Source: Stemphylium vesicarium
Lineage: Eukaryota; Ascomycota; Dothideomycetes; Pleosporales; Pleosporaceae
Reading direction: 5' to 3'
Length of the DNA stretch: 64,000 nt
NCBI GenBank assembly: GCA_004380135.1
Contig: QXCR01000062.1
Location: forward strand, 1 to 64,000
The notes beneath the pieces are model-generated. The model searched no databases. It saw only the letters and a list, made by a program, of their open reading frames with translations, and was not told the DNA's origin. Both the position numbers and the translations under genes were made by a program. Shown here piece after piece: positions 23,694 to 34,198 of this stretch. Every line of letters starts with the position of its first letter. Position 1 is the stretch's first letter.

Positions 23694-25580
23694 ATGGTTT
23701 GCGGCGGGAAACTCATCTGCGATCCTCAGCTCACCACAGAAGCGAACCCAGACATCGCTGGCTATGGAGTACGCGAACGTTATCGATGGAAGCTATTATT
23801 TAATTAACTGTAACCTCAATAGGTCATCGCCGCGTTCGTTGTGTCAGCCCTGTTGACTATCGGCGCTGTGTCGTATGCGTACCTCTCAGATTCTATACCT
23901 CAAAAGGACCTCAGTGCGACGGACCATGAGTTTATCAAGGACTTCAAACAAGTGGTTGATAACCTACCCTTCCAGAGCATAGTTTCCAAGTTCCGTATCG
24001 AGGACAAGGACACGCCAGCCCAGCAAAAGCTGAGTAGAGAGCAGCGCGAGAAAGCCTTGACCCGCTTCATCCTTGCGTTAAGCGACCAACAACTCGCAAC
24101 CGGCCTCGCCATACTCATCGCGGCAATTTCAAATCAGTGTTCATTATCGCCGCCCGAATTTGGAGCAGCGTTCTCGCCAGCATGGTTTTCGACGACTACA
24201 CATCTCGCGACTCTCGACAGCTTGCGGCAGTACTTTACTCAATGTCAGACGCTGCGTAATGTGAGGGTTCTTGGGATTTTCGTCTTCATGACGTTGTTCT
24301 TCTACTGTTTCGTGGTCGTGCTGGCAATGGAGAATAGCCCCGACAAAACATTGCCGGTTCAATGCCATGTGCAGGGCCCAGTAAGACTATACAGAGACGA
24401 CGAGATTACGCTTTCGACATACTTTGTTCCGTGGTCCTTGACTGCTCTTATCGTCCTGTTCGAGTACAAGTCTAAAATTTCCCGCACGTACGGATACGGC
24501 GAGAGCGACTTTATCGGCATCGGCCGCCTGTCGAAGAATGCAATAGCCTTGTGGGATTGTGTAAAGTCACGGAAAAGGTCGGCGTTATCTGATATCGACG
24601 TGGATACATGGAATCGCGTCAGGGAAGAGGCAGCCCGAGAAGCAAAAGCTGATCGTCGTCAATGTCTTCTCATTGATATCAAGAAGAAGCTGGACGTTAA
24701 GACGTTTGCGGGTGAACTTTTCGCCAAATGGAGGTATGCCGAGCACCGATACCGAGACTCGTTGCTCCCGCTGGTTCCAAGGATGACGTTCATGCTTGCC
24801 TTTGGCTTCGCTCAAATGATAGTGTTGCGCGTGCAGCTGGAATATATAGATGGCATCGAATTCGACACGTCTATGGGATTCGGGCAGATAATACCGTTGA
24901 TTCTGCTCGCCATCCCCTTTCTTGAGGCTGCCGAGATATACTACGGTACGTATTTATTAAAAGAAGTGCTACGCAGCTGCTAACACTGAGCAGAAGCCAA
25001 GGGCCGCGACTCTTCCAGGAAGTCAAGTCGTGTCTGCGCAGACCCATCTACTGAGCCAGCCCCAGACTCCCCAGCTATAGGAGTAGATCGTCACTCAACA
25101 CTTCCCCTAACATCCACCGAAGACGACTCCGAAACCATAGAGCTTGAAAGAAGCCTCAGCGAATACGCCAACAAGAAGAACTTGACGCAGATCAAACTCT
25201 ATCACTACAAAGCCACCAAGAAAATAGCCCTCGACTTCTCCACCGCCACCACCGAATGCGAAATGTGCACCGTAGCCAGCCACATGCGCGACCTCCTCAA
25301 AAAAACCAAAGTTTGTGTAGAAACCGAGGGGGAGATGGAAAGAAATGGGTCTCGCATGCTCCCAGTGCTGCTATGTATCCGCATGGTGTTTTCTGCTGCA
25401 GCGGCTATTTTACTTAATTTGCAGCCTAGGCATAGTCATCATGGTATGGTTGGAAGTATCATATTGACGTTTCAGTTACTGTCGCAGATTGTGAGATGGG
25501 TGCGGCAGGTGAGGGGGGTGAAGGTTGAGGATTACAAGAGGTTGGTGGGGGAGTGTGGGGGGAAGGGTGGGGGGAAATAA
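23694..25580 (+). CDS. Orphan multi-pass membrane protein, function unknown
   Basis: Three exons, 23694-23768, 23823-24945 and 24994-25580, sum to 595 codons without a break. The short first exon starts MVCGGKLICDPQL and ends in DIAGYG, joined to VIAAFVV. The N-terminal CxxDP and PDIAG-x-G pattern before the first helix is one I associate with a family of uncharacterised ascomycete integral membrane proteins. Hydrophobic segments are visible near residues 26-46, in VLGIFVFMTLFFYCFVVVL, WSLTALIVLFEY, MTFMLAFGFAQMIV and IIPLILLAIPFLEA, and two more occur near the C-terminus, so six or seven helices. A Ser/Asp-rich loop encoded after the second intron separates the last two. No enzyme motif is seen. 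Confidence 0.8.
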
Positions 25581-25961
25581 GACGTGCGGTTGAGTGGTTT
25601 GATTAGGTATACCTGGTTTCCTTTTCTATTTCTTTTATTCGGGTTGAATTTTTGAGTTTCTACTGTTAGAAGGACAGAATATTGTTGGCAACGCGACCTT
25701 GTTTTAACATGCTGCTTGGGAGTAAGCAAAGGCTGCTATCGTTGTACTCAGACTGCGTATTGGTCAGTCTTCATCTGTTTTTCCTCAACCACCAATCACA
25801 CAGGTACAGCAGCCAAGACTCGAGAACAAGATAGAACGCACAACAAAGCGTGTGCATGCCATTCTTGATGGCATTTTTTCCAAGATTTCTAGATATATAC
25901 AAAGAACTTCAAGCCCTAGAGCTTCTCCTCAACCCATCTCCTTGTCGCATCAACCTCGCAT
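25581..25961. other. Convergent 3' flanks
   Basis: This 381-bp stretch lies between the 3' ends of the orphan membrane protein gene (plus) and the xylanase gene (minus). It is AT-richer than the genes and likely contains both polyadenylation regions. Nothing else is seen. Confidence 0.5.
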
Positions 25962-26775
25962 TCAAGGTCCCTCAACAGTGATGGAAGCCTTACCGGAACT
26001 CTGGTAGCCCTCGGTAGCAAGGATCTGGTAGTTGTGCGTACCAAGGTTCTGACCAAACTTGGCCCAAGCATCGAAGTGGTTCTGAAATTCCAACTGTTAG
26101 CACTGCGACAATCTTTCGTCTTGGACCTGGAGTCCACATACCTTAACAGTAATGCTACCACCAACGCGCTTATCCCTCCGCACACTCCAAAACTGCTGGA
26201 ACGTAGCCGTGCCATCAATGGACGGCTGGTTGGTACGCGTAGTCTGCAGAATATCATATGTGCCACCGTCAGACTCGACGGAACCCTTCTTCTGGGCAGC
26301 AGAAGAGGGGTCGTAGGAGCCGTAGGCCTCGACGATGTAGTACTCGATGAGCGGGTTGCGGGTCCAGCCGTAGAGCGAAATGTACGAGTTTACGTTTGAG
26401 GCGTCCCAGGTGCCGCTGTACTTTACGACGCGCTCGGAGCCAGGGTTCCTTGGGATATGTTAGACACGGGATGAGGGGGAAGCTGTTGTGTGGTGAGTGT
26501 ACGTACCATCCCTTTCCAGCAACAAAGTTACCGACGTTGCTCCACGAGACATCGTACTGACCGCCAGGTCCGTTGTTGTACGTAACCTGACCCTGGTTGT
26601 CGGTCCAGAAGGAGTAGAAGAACCCATTGTTTGTTCCCTCTCCGGCAGGGGTGGAGCGAGCAGTCAAGTTGGCCGACTCGTCGCGGGCTTCGGCTTCGAG
26701 GATGAGGTTGAGGGGGGAAGCGAGGGCGGCTGAGGCGCTGCTGAGAGCGAGCAGGAGGGAAGAAAATGCAACCAT
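25962..26775 (-). CDS. Endo-1,4-beta-xylanase, glycoside hydrolase family 11
   Basis: Exons 26775-26507, 26448-26142 and 26081-25962 on the minus strand give 231 residues, the usual GH11 size. A signal peptide (MVAFSSLLLALSSASAALA) and a short propeptide precede the beta-jelly-roll domain. The family signatures are intact: NNGPGGQYDVSWSNVGNFVAGKGW, NPLIEYYIVE with the nucleophile Glu125, and ATEGYQSSGKASITV with the acid/base Glu216. It cleaves xylan in plant cell walls by a retaining mechanism outside the cell. There is no carbohydrate-binding module. Both introns (58 and 60 nt) have canonical ends and CTAACAT or GCTAACA branch sites. A TATA box lies about 80 nt upstream. This fits a plant-associated or saprotrophic life style. 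Confidence 0.96.
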
Positions 26776-26852
26776 GTTTACGGTGATGTGTGTGAGTTGG
26801 GGGTGTTGCTGAATGGGCTTTTTGTATGGCTCCAAGGGCGATGTCAATGACC

Positions 26853-26861
26853 CTTTATATA
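26853..26861 (-). promoter_or_regulatory. TATA box of the xylanase gene
   Basis: Minus-strand TATATAAAG, centred about 80 nt upstream of the xylanase ATG at 26775, is a good core-promoter match in the expected position. Confidence 0.55.
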
Positions 26862-27880
26862 TCAACGCATGGCACTGACTACCCGGTTGATCATTACTAC
26901 ACTTCGTCGGTGAACAGCACTCGCCCGGTCCAAGGGACCAGGCTTTTTTCCTCCTAATTAGAGGACATCAGTCATAGGGGGAGGCGGAAACATCATGCAT
27001 GGTCAACAAGGGGGGCGGGTGTATATCTGCCGCTTTGTTAACTGTGGGGTGCATTCTTCATGTTTCCTCCGAGCGTGGAGCCGTTTACCTTGATCGAGTA
27101 GTTCGAACCACCGGCTATTTCAGTTTACCATGGCGCATCAGGACCCGTGCCTGTGTCGTGCGTTGGAAGGGAAGAAGAAAAATTCCTGTTTTGAAACTTG
27201 AAACATGTTCATTTCCGATGGGTGGTGATGGGTTTACGTCGCTATGCTATAGGTCCGACAGGGGTGTGGTGCGACAATTGTGGATCGCGGAACTTGGGGC
27301 TGCTACTTGACTAGATACCTACTTTCTTGACTCCGCTGCGGTTGCCAGTTTTTATTTTGTTCTAGAATCTTTCTATCTACCGGGAGGACTGTTTGTGCAG
27401 CAGGTGGTTTTGCACAAGCTTTTTGCCGACTCACATCAAGCTCTACCAAGTCCTGTGCCAACTGCTGCAGTGCGTCTTTAAGTCAATCTATCTGCACATC
27501 TATGATGTGTCTTTCATGTATTTTCCTCGGCATGCGACGCCACCGGGTGACCTTCAGTGGTCTTCCGGACGATGGGATGGGCAAAAGCATTTCGCCTCGC
27601 GACCAAGCATTTAGCCGGTCCTCAAGCATTCGGGCACTTTTTTAGTCGTGATCGTCATGCTAAACTGCCCAGCCCGGTGCCGCTGTAATAGATACATTGC
27701 GCCAAGTTTTTGGCAGGCGGAGAACGGTGTGTAGTGACGCGATTGCCAAGAGATGAGGCGGTGGTGTGGAACGATTCATATTAATTCACCGCCAAGACTG
27801 GCAGCTGCTACATCTTTCATTGGGTATCTTAAAACATGGAATTGGTTTCGCGAAAATGGTGGATCTTGAGTCTAATCGCC
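26862..27880. other. Intergenic: xylanase promoter and 3' flank of next gene
   Basis: About 1 kb. The left part should carry the regulatory sites of the xylanase gene, but I could not find a convincing XlnR-type GGCTAA cluster. The open frame at 26999-27310 has no motif. The right part is the 3' flank of the NFKBIL1-like gene. Confidence 0.4.
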
Positions 27881-28915
27881 TCAGCGTCGGTCATTCCACA
27901 GCCGGTCAATGACCTGGAAGACGGCGGTGACGAGCTTCATAGTATCCGCATCAATGTGCTGGCCAAATCTCTGCTGCATTTTGTCTGGATGCCAGCGCAC
28001 TCGCTCGGCCTTGAGCAGGGCAACAGAGTCTTCCCGCCATGACTTGGAGCTCCGCAAGAAGCGCTCAATCTCTTCCTTGGATACATGCTTTGCCTTGCCC
28101 GACACTACAGGCCATGGAATGAGATTGCGAACCGTCTCGTCGTCTAGGTTTTGGGCGGACTTCAAACTATCCCATTTGGCCGTGTAATTATCCCAGGCAG
28201 CCTCTGCTTCCCTGGCCTTCTTACGCTCTTCGCCCCGACGCAGACTCTCTTCCATACGCCGTCGAATGGCTTCTCTTTCTGCTTCCTCGCGCTCCAGATC
28301 TTCATCGGCCTGAGTCCGTTGAGCCTTTCGCTTCTGACGAGCCCGCTCCTTTGCTTCGCGCTCCTCGACAATGTGCTGGTGGCTCTTCTCCCACATTTTG
28401 GTGCGCACGTAGTCTGCGTACTCTTCCTCGTTCATACGCTCCAGCTTTCCGTCAGGCCCTGGCTTGATATCGGGGTATATGTGGACAGGCTGGCCGTATA
28501 CGCCTTCCCAGTATGCGGCCCCTTCGTCGTCGGCGAGCGCGTCAAACAGAGACTCGCGGAATGCGTCTTCGGATGCTGGGCCTGGAGAGATGGCAGCCGA
28601 TTCCTCCAAATTGTCGAACAGCGACTCGCGATGCCGGTAGTCTGGATCGTAGTATGCGCCGTCCCGTGTGGAGGTGGAATGTCGTTCATCGTGCGTGCGG
28701 TGCTTGTGTTTATGTTTTCGCCTTGATTCGCGGTGGCTTCGTCTTTCGTCTTTGTCTTTATCTCGCCCGTGAGAATGCTCTTCTGCATTTCCATCCCTGC
28801 TCTCGCTATCATGGCGCCTGGAGCGACGTTTGGAGCCAGACTTGAAGTGAAATCGTGAAGCTTTAGCCTTGGTGTAAAGGCCTTCCGCCGCCGCATCGCT
28901 AGCCTGCTCCTCCAT
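27881..28915 (-). CDS. NF-kappa-B-inhibitor-like protein 1 (NFKBIL1) homologue, J-domain-like C-terminus
   Basis: A single exon of 344 residues. The N-terminal third is extremely rich in Arg, His, Lys and Ser (SRRHDSESRDGNAEEHSH), like SR-type nuclear proteins. The centre is a long charged helix (KERARQKRKAQRTQADEDLEREEAEREA). The C-terminus has ERVRWHPDKMQQRFG at about residues 305-319, followed by a helix ending in VIDRLWNDRR. The HPD inside a degenerate J-like helix pair is characteristic of the fungal NFKBIL1-like family. In animals this protein is nuclear and linked to mRNA processing; no role in NF-kappa-B signalling can apply to a fungus. It is divergently transcribed with the NSRP1-like gene across 201 bp. 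Confidence 0.8.
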   Translation of the reverse strand: MEEQASDAAAEGLYTKAKASRFHFKSGSKRRSRRHDSESRDGNAEEHSHGRDKDKDERRSHRESRRKHKHKHRTHDERHSTSTRDGAYYDPDYRHRESLFDNLEESAAISPGPASEDAFRESLFDALADDEGAAYWEGVYGQPVHIYPDIKPGPDGKLERMNEEEYADYVRTKMWEKSHQHIVEEREAKERARQKRKAQRTQADEDLEREEAEREAIRRRMEESLRRGEERKKAREAEAAWDNYTAKWDSLKSAQNLDDETVRNLIPWPVVSGKAKHVSKEEIERFLRSSKSWREDSVALLKAERVRWHPDKMQQRFGQHIDADTMKLVTAVFQVIDRLWNDRR

Positions 28916-29116
28916 GATGAGGACTGTGATGTTTCAACAACCAGTGATGCATGGAAAAGGATTTATGGGTAGAATGCGCGGAGGCCCGCTGTGAAGGCAG
29001 AGGTGAATGCGGAGATGGCGCGGAGGTGCTGATGATCTCACTGGTGCGCGGATGTCTTGGCATGCGACGTTCACCTCGCGACCGCGGCAGCCCTATCGCA
29101 GAACGTCAACACCACC
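28916..29116. promoter_or_regulatory. Divergent promoter, NFKBIL1-like / NSRP1-like pair
   Basis: Only 201 bp separate the two start codons on opposite strands, so the promoters must overlap. Both products look like nuclear mRNA-processing proteins, which makes joint expression plausible. No TATA box is obvious. Confidence 0.5.
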
Positions 29117-30340
29117 ATGTCATTCAAATTCGGACTCAACGTAAAGAACAAAGGCGCAAATCCGCTCGCGAAAGCTGGAGCCAAGCCTGGTCTAGGAAAG
29201 AAGAAGAAACCATTATTCGACGACGAGGAAGAGGATGTGAAAGACAAAGCAAAGGCAGACGGCGTCCAGGAGATTGGCGAACTCAACCTCGAGGACGCCC
29301 TTGCGCCTACATCGTCAGAACCCTCGAAACCTGCGCCGAAACAAAAGAAAGGGCAACCACCAGCTCCTCCGACTAAGAAACCCAAGGCGAAAGAAGACGA
29401 TCCTACGAACGTCGCATACTCGGCCAGCGCCGCCGAGGCCGAGAAGCGCGCACAAGAAGCTTTGAAAGGCGATGCTACCCTCTACGACTACGACGCCGCC
29501 TACGATGCTTTACACGCTCAGAAAGTCGCCAAAGCTGCGGCCGCCCGCGAAGATGCCGCCGAACAGAAGCCCAAGTACATGGACGCGATGTTCGAATCAG
29601 CAGAGCAACGGAAGAAGGATCTACTGCGCGCGCGCGACAAACTCCTTCAACGCGAGCGCGAGGCCGAGGGCGACGAATTCGCCGACAAGGAAAAGTTCGT
29701 GACGGGCGCGTACAAAGCCCAGCAAGAAGAGACGCGCAAGGCCGAGGAGGAGGAGAAGAAGCGGCAAGAAGCCGAGGAAGAAAGGAAGAAGAAATTCGGC
29801 ATGCAAAGCTTCCACAAGAAGATGCTCGCAGAGCAGGAGCAACAACACCAGGAAGCCATGGAAGCAGCTGCTCGCGCCCTTAAAGAAGGTATCAAGCCGC
29901 CTGTTGTGGAAGAGGAGAAGGAAAAGACCGAAGCCGAGCTTGTAGAAGAATTGCGCAAGCAGGGGAAGAATGTAGCGTTGAACGAAGAAGGACAGGTAAC
30001 AGACAAACGTCAGCTTCTGTCTGCTGGTCTCAACATCATCGCAAAGCCGAAGCCCGCTGCGACAGCATCTTCCGCCACCGCAGTACCCAAGTATGTACCG
30101 CCAACACATACGGCTAACAAGGGAGGCCGAAGTGCACAAAGAGAGCGGCAGACGGCAATGGTAGCCGAGCAGATCGAAGCCGCGAATAAGCGGAAAGCAG
30201 ACGAGGAGGCAGAAGAGCAGGCTAAACTCGAACACACAAGGAAGAGCCAGAAGACGGAGAAGGATATCAGCAGTGCCAAGGAGAGATACCTGCAGCGAAA
30301 AAAGGAAGCGGCAGCTGCTAAAGCGGCAGCTGGAAAGTAA
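29117..30340 (+). CDS. Nuclear speckle splicing regulatory protein 1-like (NSRP1/CCDC55, DUF2040)
   Basis: A single exon of 407 residues starting MSFKFGLNVKNKG, which is the family's usual N-terminus; an upstream in-frame ATG at 29057 is ignored. Lys/Pro/Glu-rich spacers follow. The conserved block runs from YDYDAAYDALH (about residue 118) through KPKYMDAMFESAEQRKKD and RERE-x-EGDEFADKEKFVTGAY to about residue 215 and is a long coiled coil. The rest is Glu/Lys/Ala-rich and helical, with nuclear-localisation-like KKR and RKSQK clusters. NSRP1 proteins influence splice-site choice in animals; the fungal role is inferred. A long frame on the opposite strand (29621-30838) arises from the repetitive GAG/AAG codons and is not a gene. 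Confidence 0.85.
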   Translation: MSFKFGLNVKNKGANPLAKAGAKPGLGKKKKPLFDDEEEDVKDKAKADGVQEIGELNLEDALAPTSSEPSKPAPKQKKGQPPAPPTKKPKAKEDDPTNVAYSASAAEAEKRAQEALKGDATLYDYDAAYDALHAQKVAKAAAAREDAAEQKPKYMDAMFESAEQRKKDLLRARDKLLQREREAEGDEFADKEKFVTGAYKAQQEETRKAEEEEKKRQEAEEERKKKFGMQSFHKKMLAEQEQQHQEAMEAAARALKEGIKPPVVEEEKEKTEAELVEELRKQGKNVALNEEGQVTDKRQLLSAGLNIIAKPKPAATASSATAVPKYVPPTHTANKGGRSAQRERQTAMVAEQIEAANKRKADEEAEEQAKLEHTRKSQKTEKDISSAKERYLQRKKEAAAAKAAAGK

Positions 30341-30429
30341 GACAGTAATGATACCCAATTCAATAATCAAATTTAACAGAACCGCATTCATCCTCACTAC
30401 AACCAACCTACCAAAGACAAAACCCCCCT

Positions 30430-31850
30430 CTACGCGTACACGTAGCAAAACGGCCCTCCCAGCGTACTCATCGCATCCCTGATTGTAATATTTCCCACTC
30501 CAACATAACCCCCCAACGTCAATACATCCTCCAGCATTCCCTTGGGTCCTCCATCGCCTACACCCGATGTACCGCCTGCAATCGCGTCTTTCCTGTGCTC
30601 CAAGTCGAGATTCTGCCATGTCCAGTAGACACGATCGACCATTGCGTGGTGGGGGAAGAAAGCTGGGTCGGCGGGGGAGTTGATGACTAGATGATGGAAA
30701 GTCAGTCCTCACACATCTTACAGGTTGATTTGATATATGAGGGGGATAGAGACGTACAATCAGACCCAGCATCACCACCAATGGTATTATGCCCCCCAAC
30801 ATGCGCACCCATCTTCCCCTTTGCAAACTCGCCTCCAAACACGGTCTGGAAACTCGCGATATCGGTTTGTTCCGTTATCAGCGCCGCGACGACGTCATCC
30901 CGCGTTTCGGCGGCAGACTGCCGACTGATGTCGCGGCTCAGACAACGTGGGTTATAGCCTAGACCGTCGGGTTGCGGGTTGGATACTGGAGCGGGTTGGA
31001 CGACTGTTGCGAGGGGGCCTAGATTAATTTTCCAGCTAGAATGTGGTGTTAATGCTAGAGCAGTCGGAGGGAGATGGTGGAGGTTAGATTTGCTCACTCT
31101 TTAAAAGGTCCGGAAGTTAGACACCCTCCTCCACTCCCAGGCTGCAGCTGTATATAGCACATTTCACTCGAGGGGAAGCAGACGCTCGTTCTATTAGCGA
31201 CGTACGCGCCGTCTCCTGACATACTCGTGTCGCTGCCGTCGAACATTGGTGAGGCTTTTGGATTGTCGGCCCACCAGCCCCTGAAACGAACCGTTAGTAC
31301 ATATCTCACTATGTGCTTCGGACAGAGGCTCTACACACCAGTTCCAATACGGCTGATACCCCTTGTACCCGCATTCGTTCCGCAGCATCTGCTCAAACGC
31401 CCAGGTATAGTACCGGTGCCAGGTCAAGAAGTTGGCTGTTCCGTGTATCGTATACGCTTGCTGGATGTGCGCTACCACTAGATCGTCGTAGCGGCTCTTT
31501 GCGCCGGAGGCGATGGCGGCAGGTGTTTTTGCGGGCAGTTTTGCGAGGCAGTGCACGGCGTCGAGGTAGTTGTGCTTTTCTGGTGTACTAAGTGTTGACC
31601 TGATGTGAAGTGTGAGCCGGAGTTTGATTAGGTTGTTGGGTGTTTTCGCTTACCATTCTCTTCGCACGGCTACGTTGTCTAGAGTGCATGTTTGCGGGTT
31701 GGGGAGCGTTTTGTTGGAGTAATAGGCTTGTAGTCTTCGCAGTCCTTCGGCGGCCAGTGCGTTCACCTCCTGCGGCTTGTTCGTAGTATTGGTGTAGCTA
31801 GCGTTAGTGGTGCTGGCTAATGCCGTTGCGAGGACGTGAGAAAGCTTCAT
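30430..31850 (-). CDS. Short-type fungal tyrosinase (polyphenol oxidase), secreted
   Basis: Five exons on the minus strand, 31850-31654, 31599-31339, 31280-31098, 31035-30758 and 30686-30430, join in frame to 391 residues. A hydrophobic N-terminus (MKLSHVLATALA) suggests secretion. Copper site A is carried by His110, His118 and His127 (TIHGTANFLTWHRYY), and PYWNW follows at the second splice. Copper site B is in MGAHVGGHNTIGGD and in DPAFFPHHAMVDRVYWTW. The length is that of the short fungal tyrosinases, which lack the C-terminal lid domain. They oxidise phenols to quinones and act in pigment, lignin-fragment or phenolic metabolism. Introns are 54-71 nt with canonical ends. The exact secretion cut is uncertain. 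Confidence 0.92.
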
Positions 31851-32769
31851 GGCGTTGAAGTCCCTGGATGTGCGGTTATTACTTCGCCTCGAGGGGAACG
31901 TGAAATATATTCCACGGCATTTCTCGTACTAGCCGCCAGAGTCTTTTACCCTATAGAATGTGGGACGAGCATGGTGGCGAGAAATGATTCTGCATGTTCA
32001 TGGGTTGGGGTAAGAATCCTTGCCTTATGTGGTTCTCATGCAGTCAGGAATGTGCCAAGTGGAAAAGATACCTTTTTGCAAATATTGATTTGTAGATCAA
32101 TCTGATCGCTGACTCGTGAATTCGTTGCCAACGTGAACATACCCTGTTCCTATACTTACCCGGGCCGTTCCTCTATCCTGTTTCCGAGGAACGTTCTTAA
32201 GCGAGCTGCGGACTCATCCTTCGTATGGTGGCGTCGACGTGTCCGTTTTCTGGTGTGGACTGAATATCTTTTCTAATAGAGTATCAGTTCAACCAATCCA
32301 TACTCTGAATGATATCTAGTTTTTCTAGGTTGATTATGACAAATGCTTGGAGAAGAGTATTACTTGAACTACGAACGGATGTCGGAGATAGTAGCCTTGG
32401 AAAGATACTATTTCGGGGTACCTAGCCAAGTCGAGAAGCAATCCCGCACACAACTAAACGAATGGCGTGAGTAGAGCGTAAAGGATGCACTGTCCCTCTA
32501 CGTATCCACCTGCCAAGCCCTCAGTATTGCCGGCATGTCAAAAAGTTCCGGGAGTCTTTCTTCCCGTGCAGCTCCCTTGATGCGGTAACACGAGTACCGC
32601 TCTTCCTATAGCAACATAATTTTGAGAAGAAATGATAATCTGAGGACCGTATCTGCCCTATGCGGCACGATAAGTGATAAATTTCCATCTGATCACAGGC
32701 TATGTCCCTAACGCCTATACATGCAGAGTTCATGTATACATTGAGTCCACAACGAAAACCCTCCGCACC
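31851..32769. other. Intergenic; no gene recognised
   Basis: About 0.9 kb between the tyrosinase start and the 3' end of the PRCC-like gene. It is AT-richer than the coding regions. The tyrosinase promoter must lie at the left. No convincing element is visible. Confidence 0.4.
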
Positions 32770-33984
32770 CTACCATCCGTATCGGTTGCCTGCTTCCTTC
32801 TTATTCCGATGACCAGCGGCAAAATGATCCTCCAGTGCATCCTTTTGTGTTGTCGCCACATTGACCAAGCTTCGCAGACTGTTCTTTCCAGTACCAGAAA
32901 TAGACTTGAGCGGATTGTGTGATACCGCCTCGCCCTCCTGTCGTAGCTTCTCGTTGTGTGCATACTCCTGGTCGGTATTGAACTCGACCACCTTGGCGCC
33001 TGAAAAGTCCGGTCCGCTGCGTCCCTTTTTACCGAAGAGCTGACGGCGTTCGGCTTCTGAGAGATTCAGTTCCGACGCGATGTTTGTGAGACCAGTGGGC
33101 GCTGATGGGCCAACAGACAGAGCTGCATACTGCGCGGCTTGATTGTCGAAGGTTGCATCGGGTACTGGCGCATCCTCATCCTCCGCTCCGTACAACAATG
33201 GCTGGTATTGTCCATCAGACGGTCCCTTGGCTACAGGCACCGCTTCGGCAGATACACCGAATAAAGAGACCTTGGGCTTTCGCGGTTTTGTGTCCGCGGG
33301 TGGCTGTGGTGTCGACGCCCTCGTATCTGTGAAAATACCCTCGCTCGATGCAGTCGCTGGACGAGCTGCTGCTTTCTTCTTCTTCCCCTTGCCAACGGAC
33401 ATGGGCACGAAACGCGGTGCGGCTGGCTTGGGTGCTTGCTGTGGCTCCGGCTCAATCTTGGTATCTTGCGCTGGCAATATCTTCGCTTCTGACTTGGGCG
33501 GAGGCAGATTCAGCATGGCCCTAAAGTCCTCCCTCTTCATAGGCTCTTTCTTGATCGGATTCCCAGTCTCATCATATTCTTCAGTCTCCGGTCTAGGCTC
33601 CCGCTTAAAGGCAGGCTCTGCACCAGTCTTCAAATTAACCCCAGAAGCAAGCCCTTTGCCCAGTCCTCTATTCCCCGTCTTTGCGCCTTCAGATGCCGAG
33701 ATCGCATTGACGTTTGGCTTCTTTGGCGCGGGCAGCATCGCATTGAAGCCACCAAACGACGAGCCTCCACCTAAGCGCGGCTTCTTTGCAGGCGGCGCGT
33801 CATCTTGGATATCATCCTTTCCCCGCGACTGCGATGCGCCGGGCAGATTGACCTTGATTCGGCCCGGATTCGAGCGGTCGACGACTTTTTGGAAGGCGGG
33901 TTTCGCGGTAGGCTTCGGGGCTACTTGGGGCGCAGGCGCTTCGCTGTCGGATTCGGAATCTGAATATCCGGCGAGGAGATTCAT
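32770..33984 (-). CDS. PRCC-domain nuclear protein (mitotic checkpoint / splicing-associated)
   Basis: A single exon of 404 residues beginning MNLLAGYSDSESDSE, the typical acidic start of PRCC proteins; an in-frame ATG 58 codons upstream lies in the divergent promoter and is ignored. The middle is Pro/Ala/Lys-rich and disordered, with a basic PPAKKPRL nuclear signal. The conserved C-terminal domain contains LNLSEAERRQLFGKKGR, FSGAKVVEFNTDQEYAHNE and a final block ending HRNKKEAGNRYGW, the family signature. In animals PRCC binds the spliceosome and MAD2B. In fungi the function is unproven but probably related to pre-mRNA splicing. It is transcribed divergently from the Sin1 gene. Confidence 0.88.
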   Translation of the reverse strand: MNLLAGYSDSESDSEAPAPQVAPKPTAKPAFQKVVDRSNPGRIKVNLPGASQSRGKDDIQDDAPPAKKPRLGGGSSFGGFNAMLPAPKKPNVNAISASEGAKTGNRGLGKGLASGVNLKTGAEPAFKREPRPETEEYDETGNPIKKEPMKREDFRAMLNLPPPKSEAKILPAQDTKIEPEPQQAPKPAAPRFVPMSVGKGKKKKAAARPATASSEGIFTDTRASTPQPPADTKPRKPKVSLFGVSAEAVPVAKGPSDGQYQPLLYGAEDEDAPVPDATFDNQAAQYAALSVGPSAPTGLTNIASELNLSEAERRQLFGKKGRSGPDFSGAKVVEFNTDQEYAHNEKLRQEGEAVSHNPLKSISGTGKNSLRSLVNVATTQKDALEDHFAAGHRNKKEAGNRYGW

Positions 33985-34198
33985 GGTTGTCGGGATATGT
34001 GTGAGGTGAGTGAAGGATTGAAAGTCGTCGATGAGATCACAGCGCGCCCGACAAGCGCGCCGCCAAGCCAGGGTCCAGGTACACATGCACTTCCCCACAG
34101 CCTCCACCCTACCGCGTCTCTTCATGGCTTTATGATACCCGTCAGCTGGTCTGAGCATACCCTTCTATTCTGAGATTATGATACCCTGATCTTTCACC
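33985..34198. promoter_or_regulatory. Divergent promoter, PRCC-like / Sin1 pair
   Basis: 214 bp between opposite start codons. The sequence is CT/GA-rich near the PRCC side. No TATA box stands out. Confidence 0.45.

Noticed and set aside
27070..27120. GGTTCGAACT on the minus strand resembling a tRNA B box
   Set aside because: No A box at proper distance and no cloverleaf can be drawn.
29621..30838. Open frame of 405 codons antisense to the NSRP1-like gene
   Set aside because: It mirrors the GAG/AAG codons of the coiled coil, giving a Leu/Phe/Ser-rich artefact, and runs past both genes without splice or start support.
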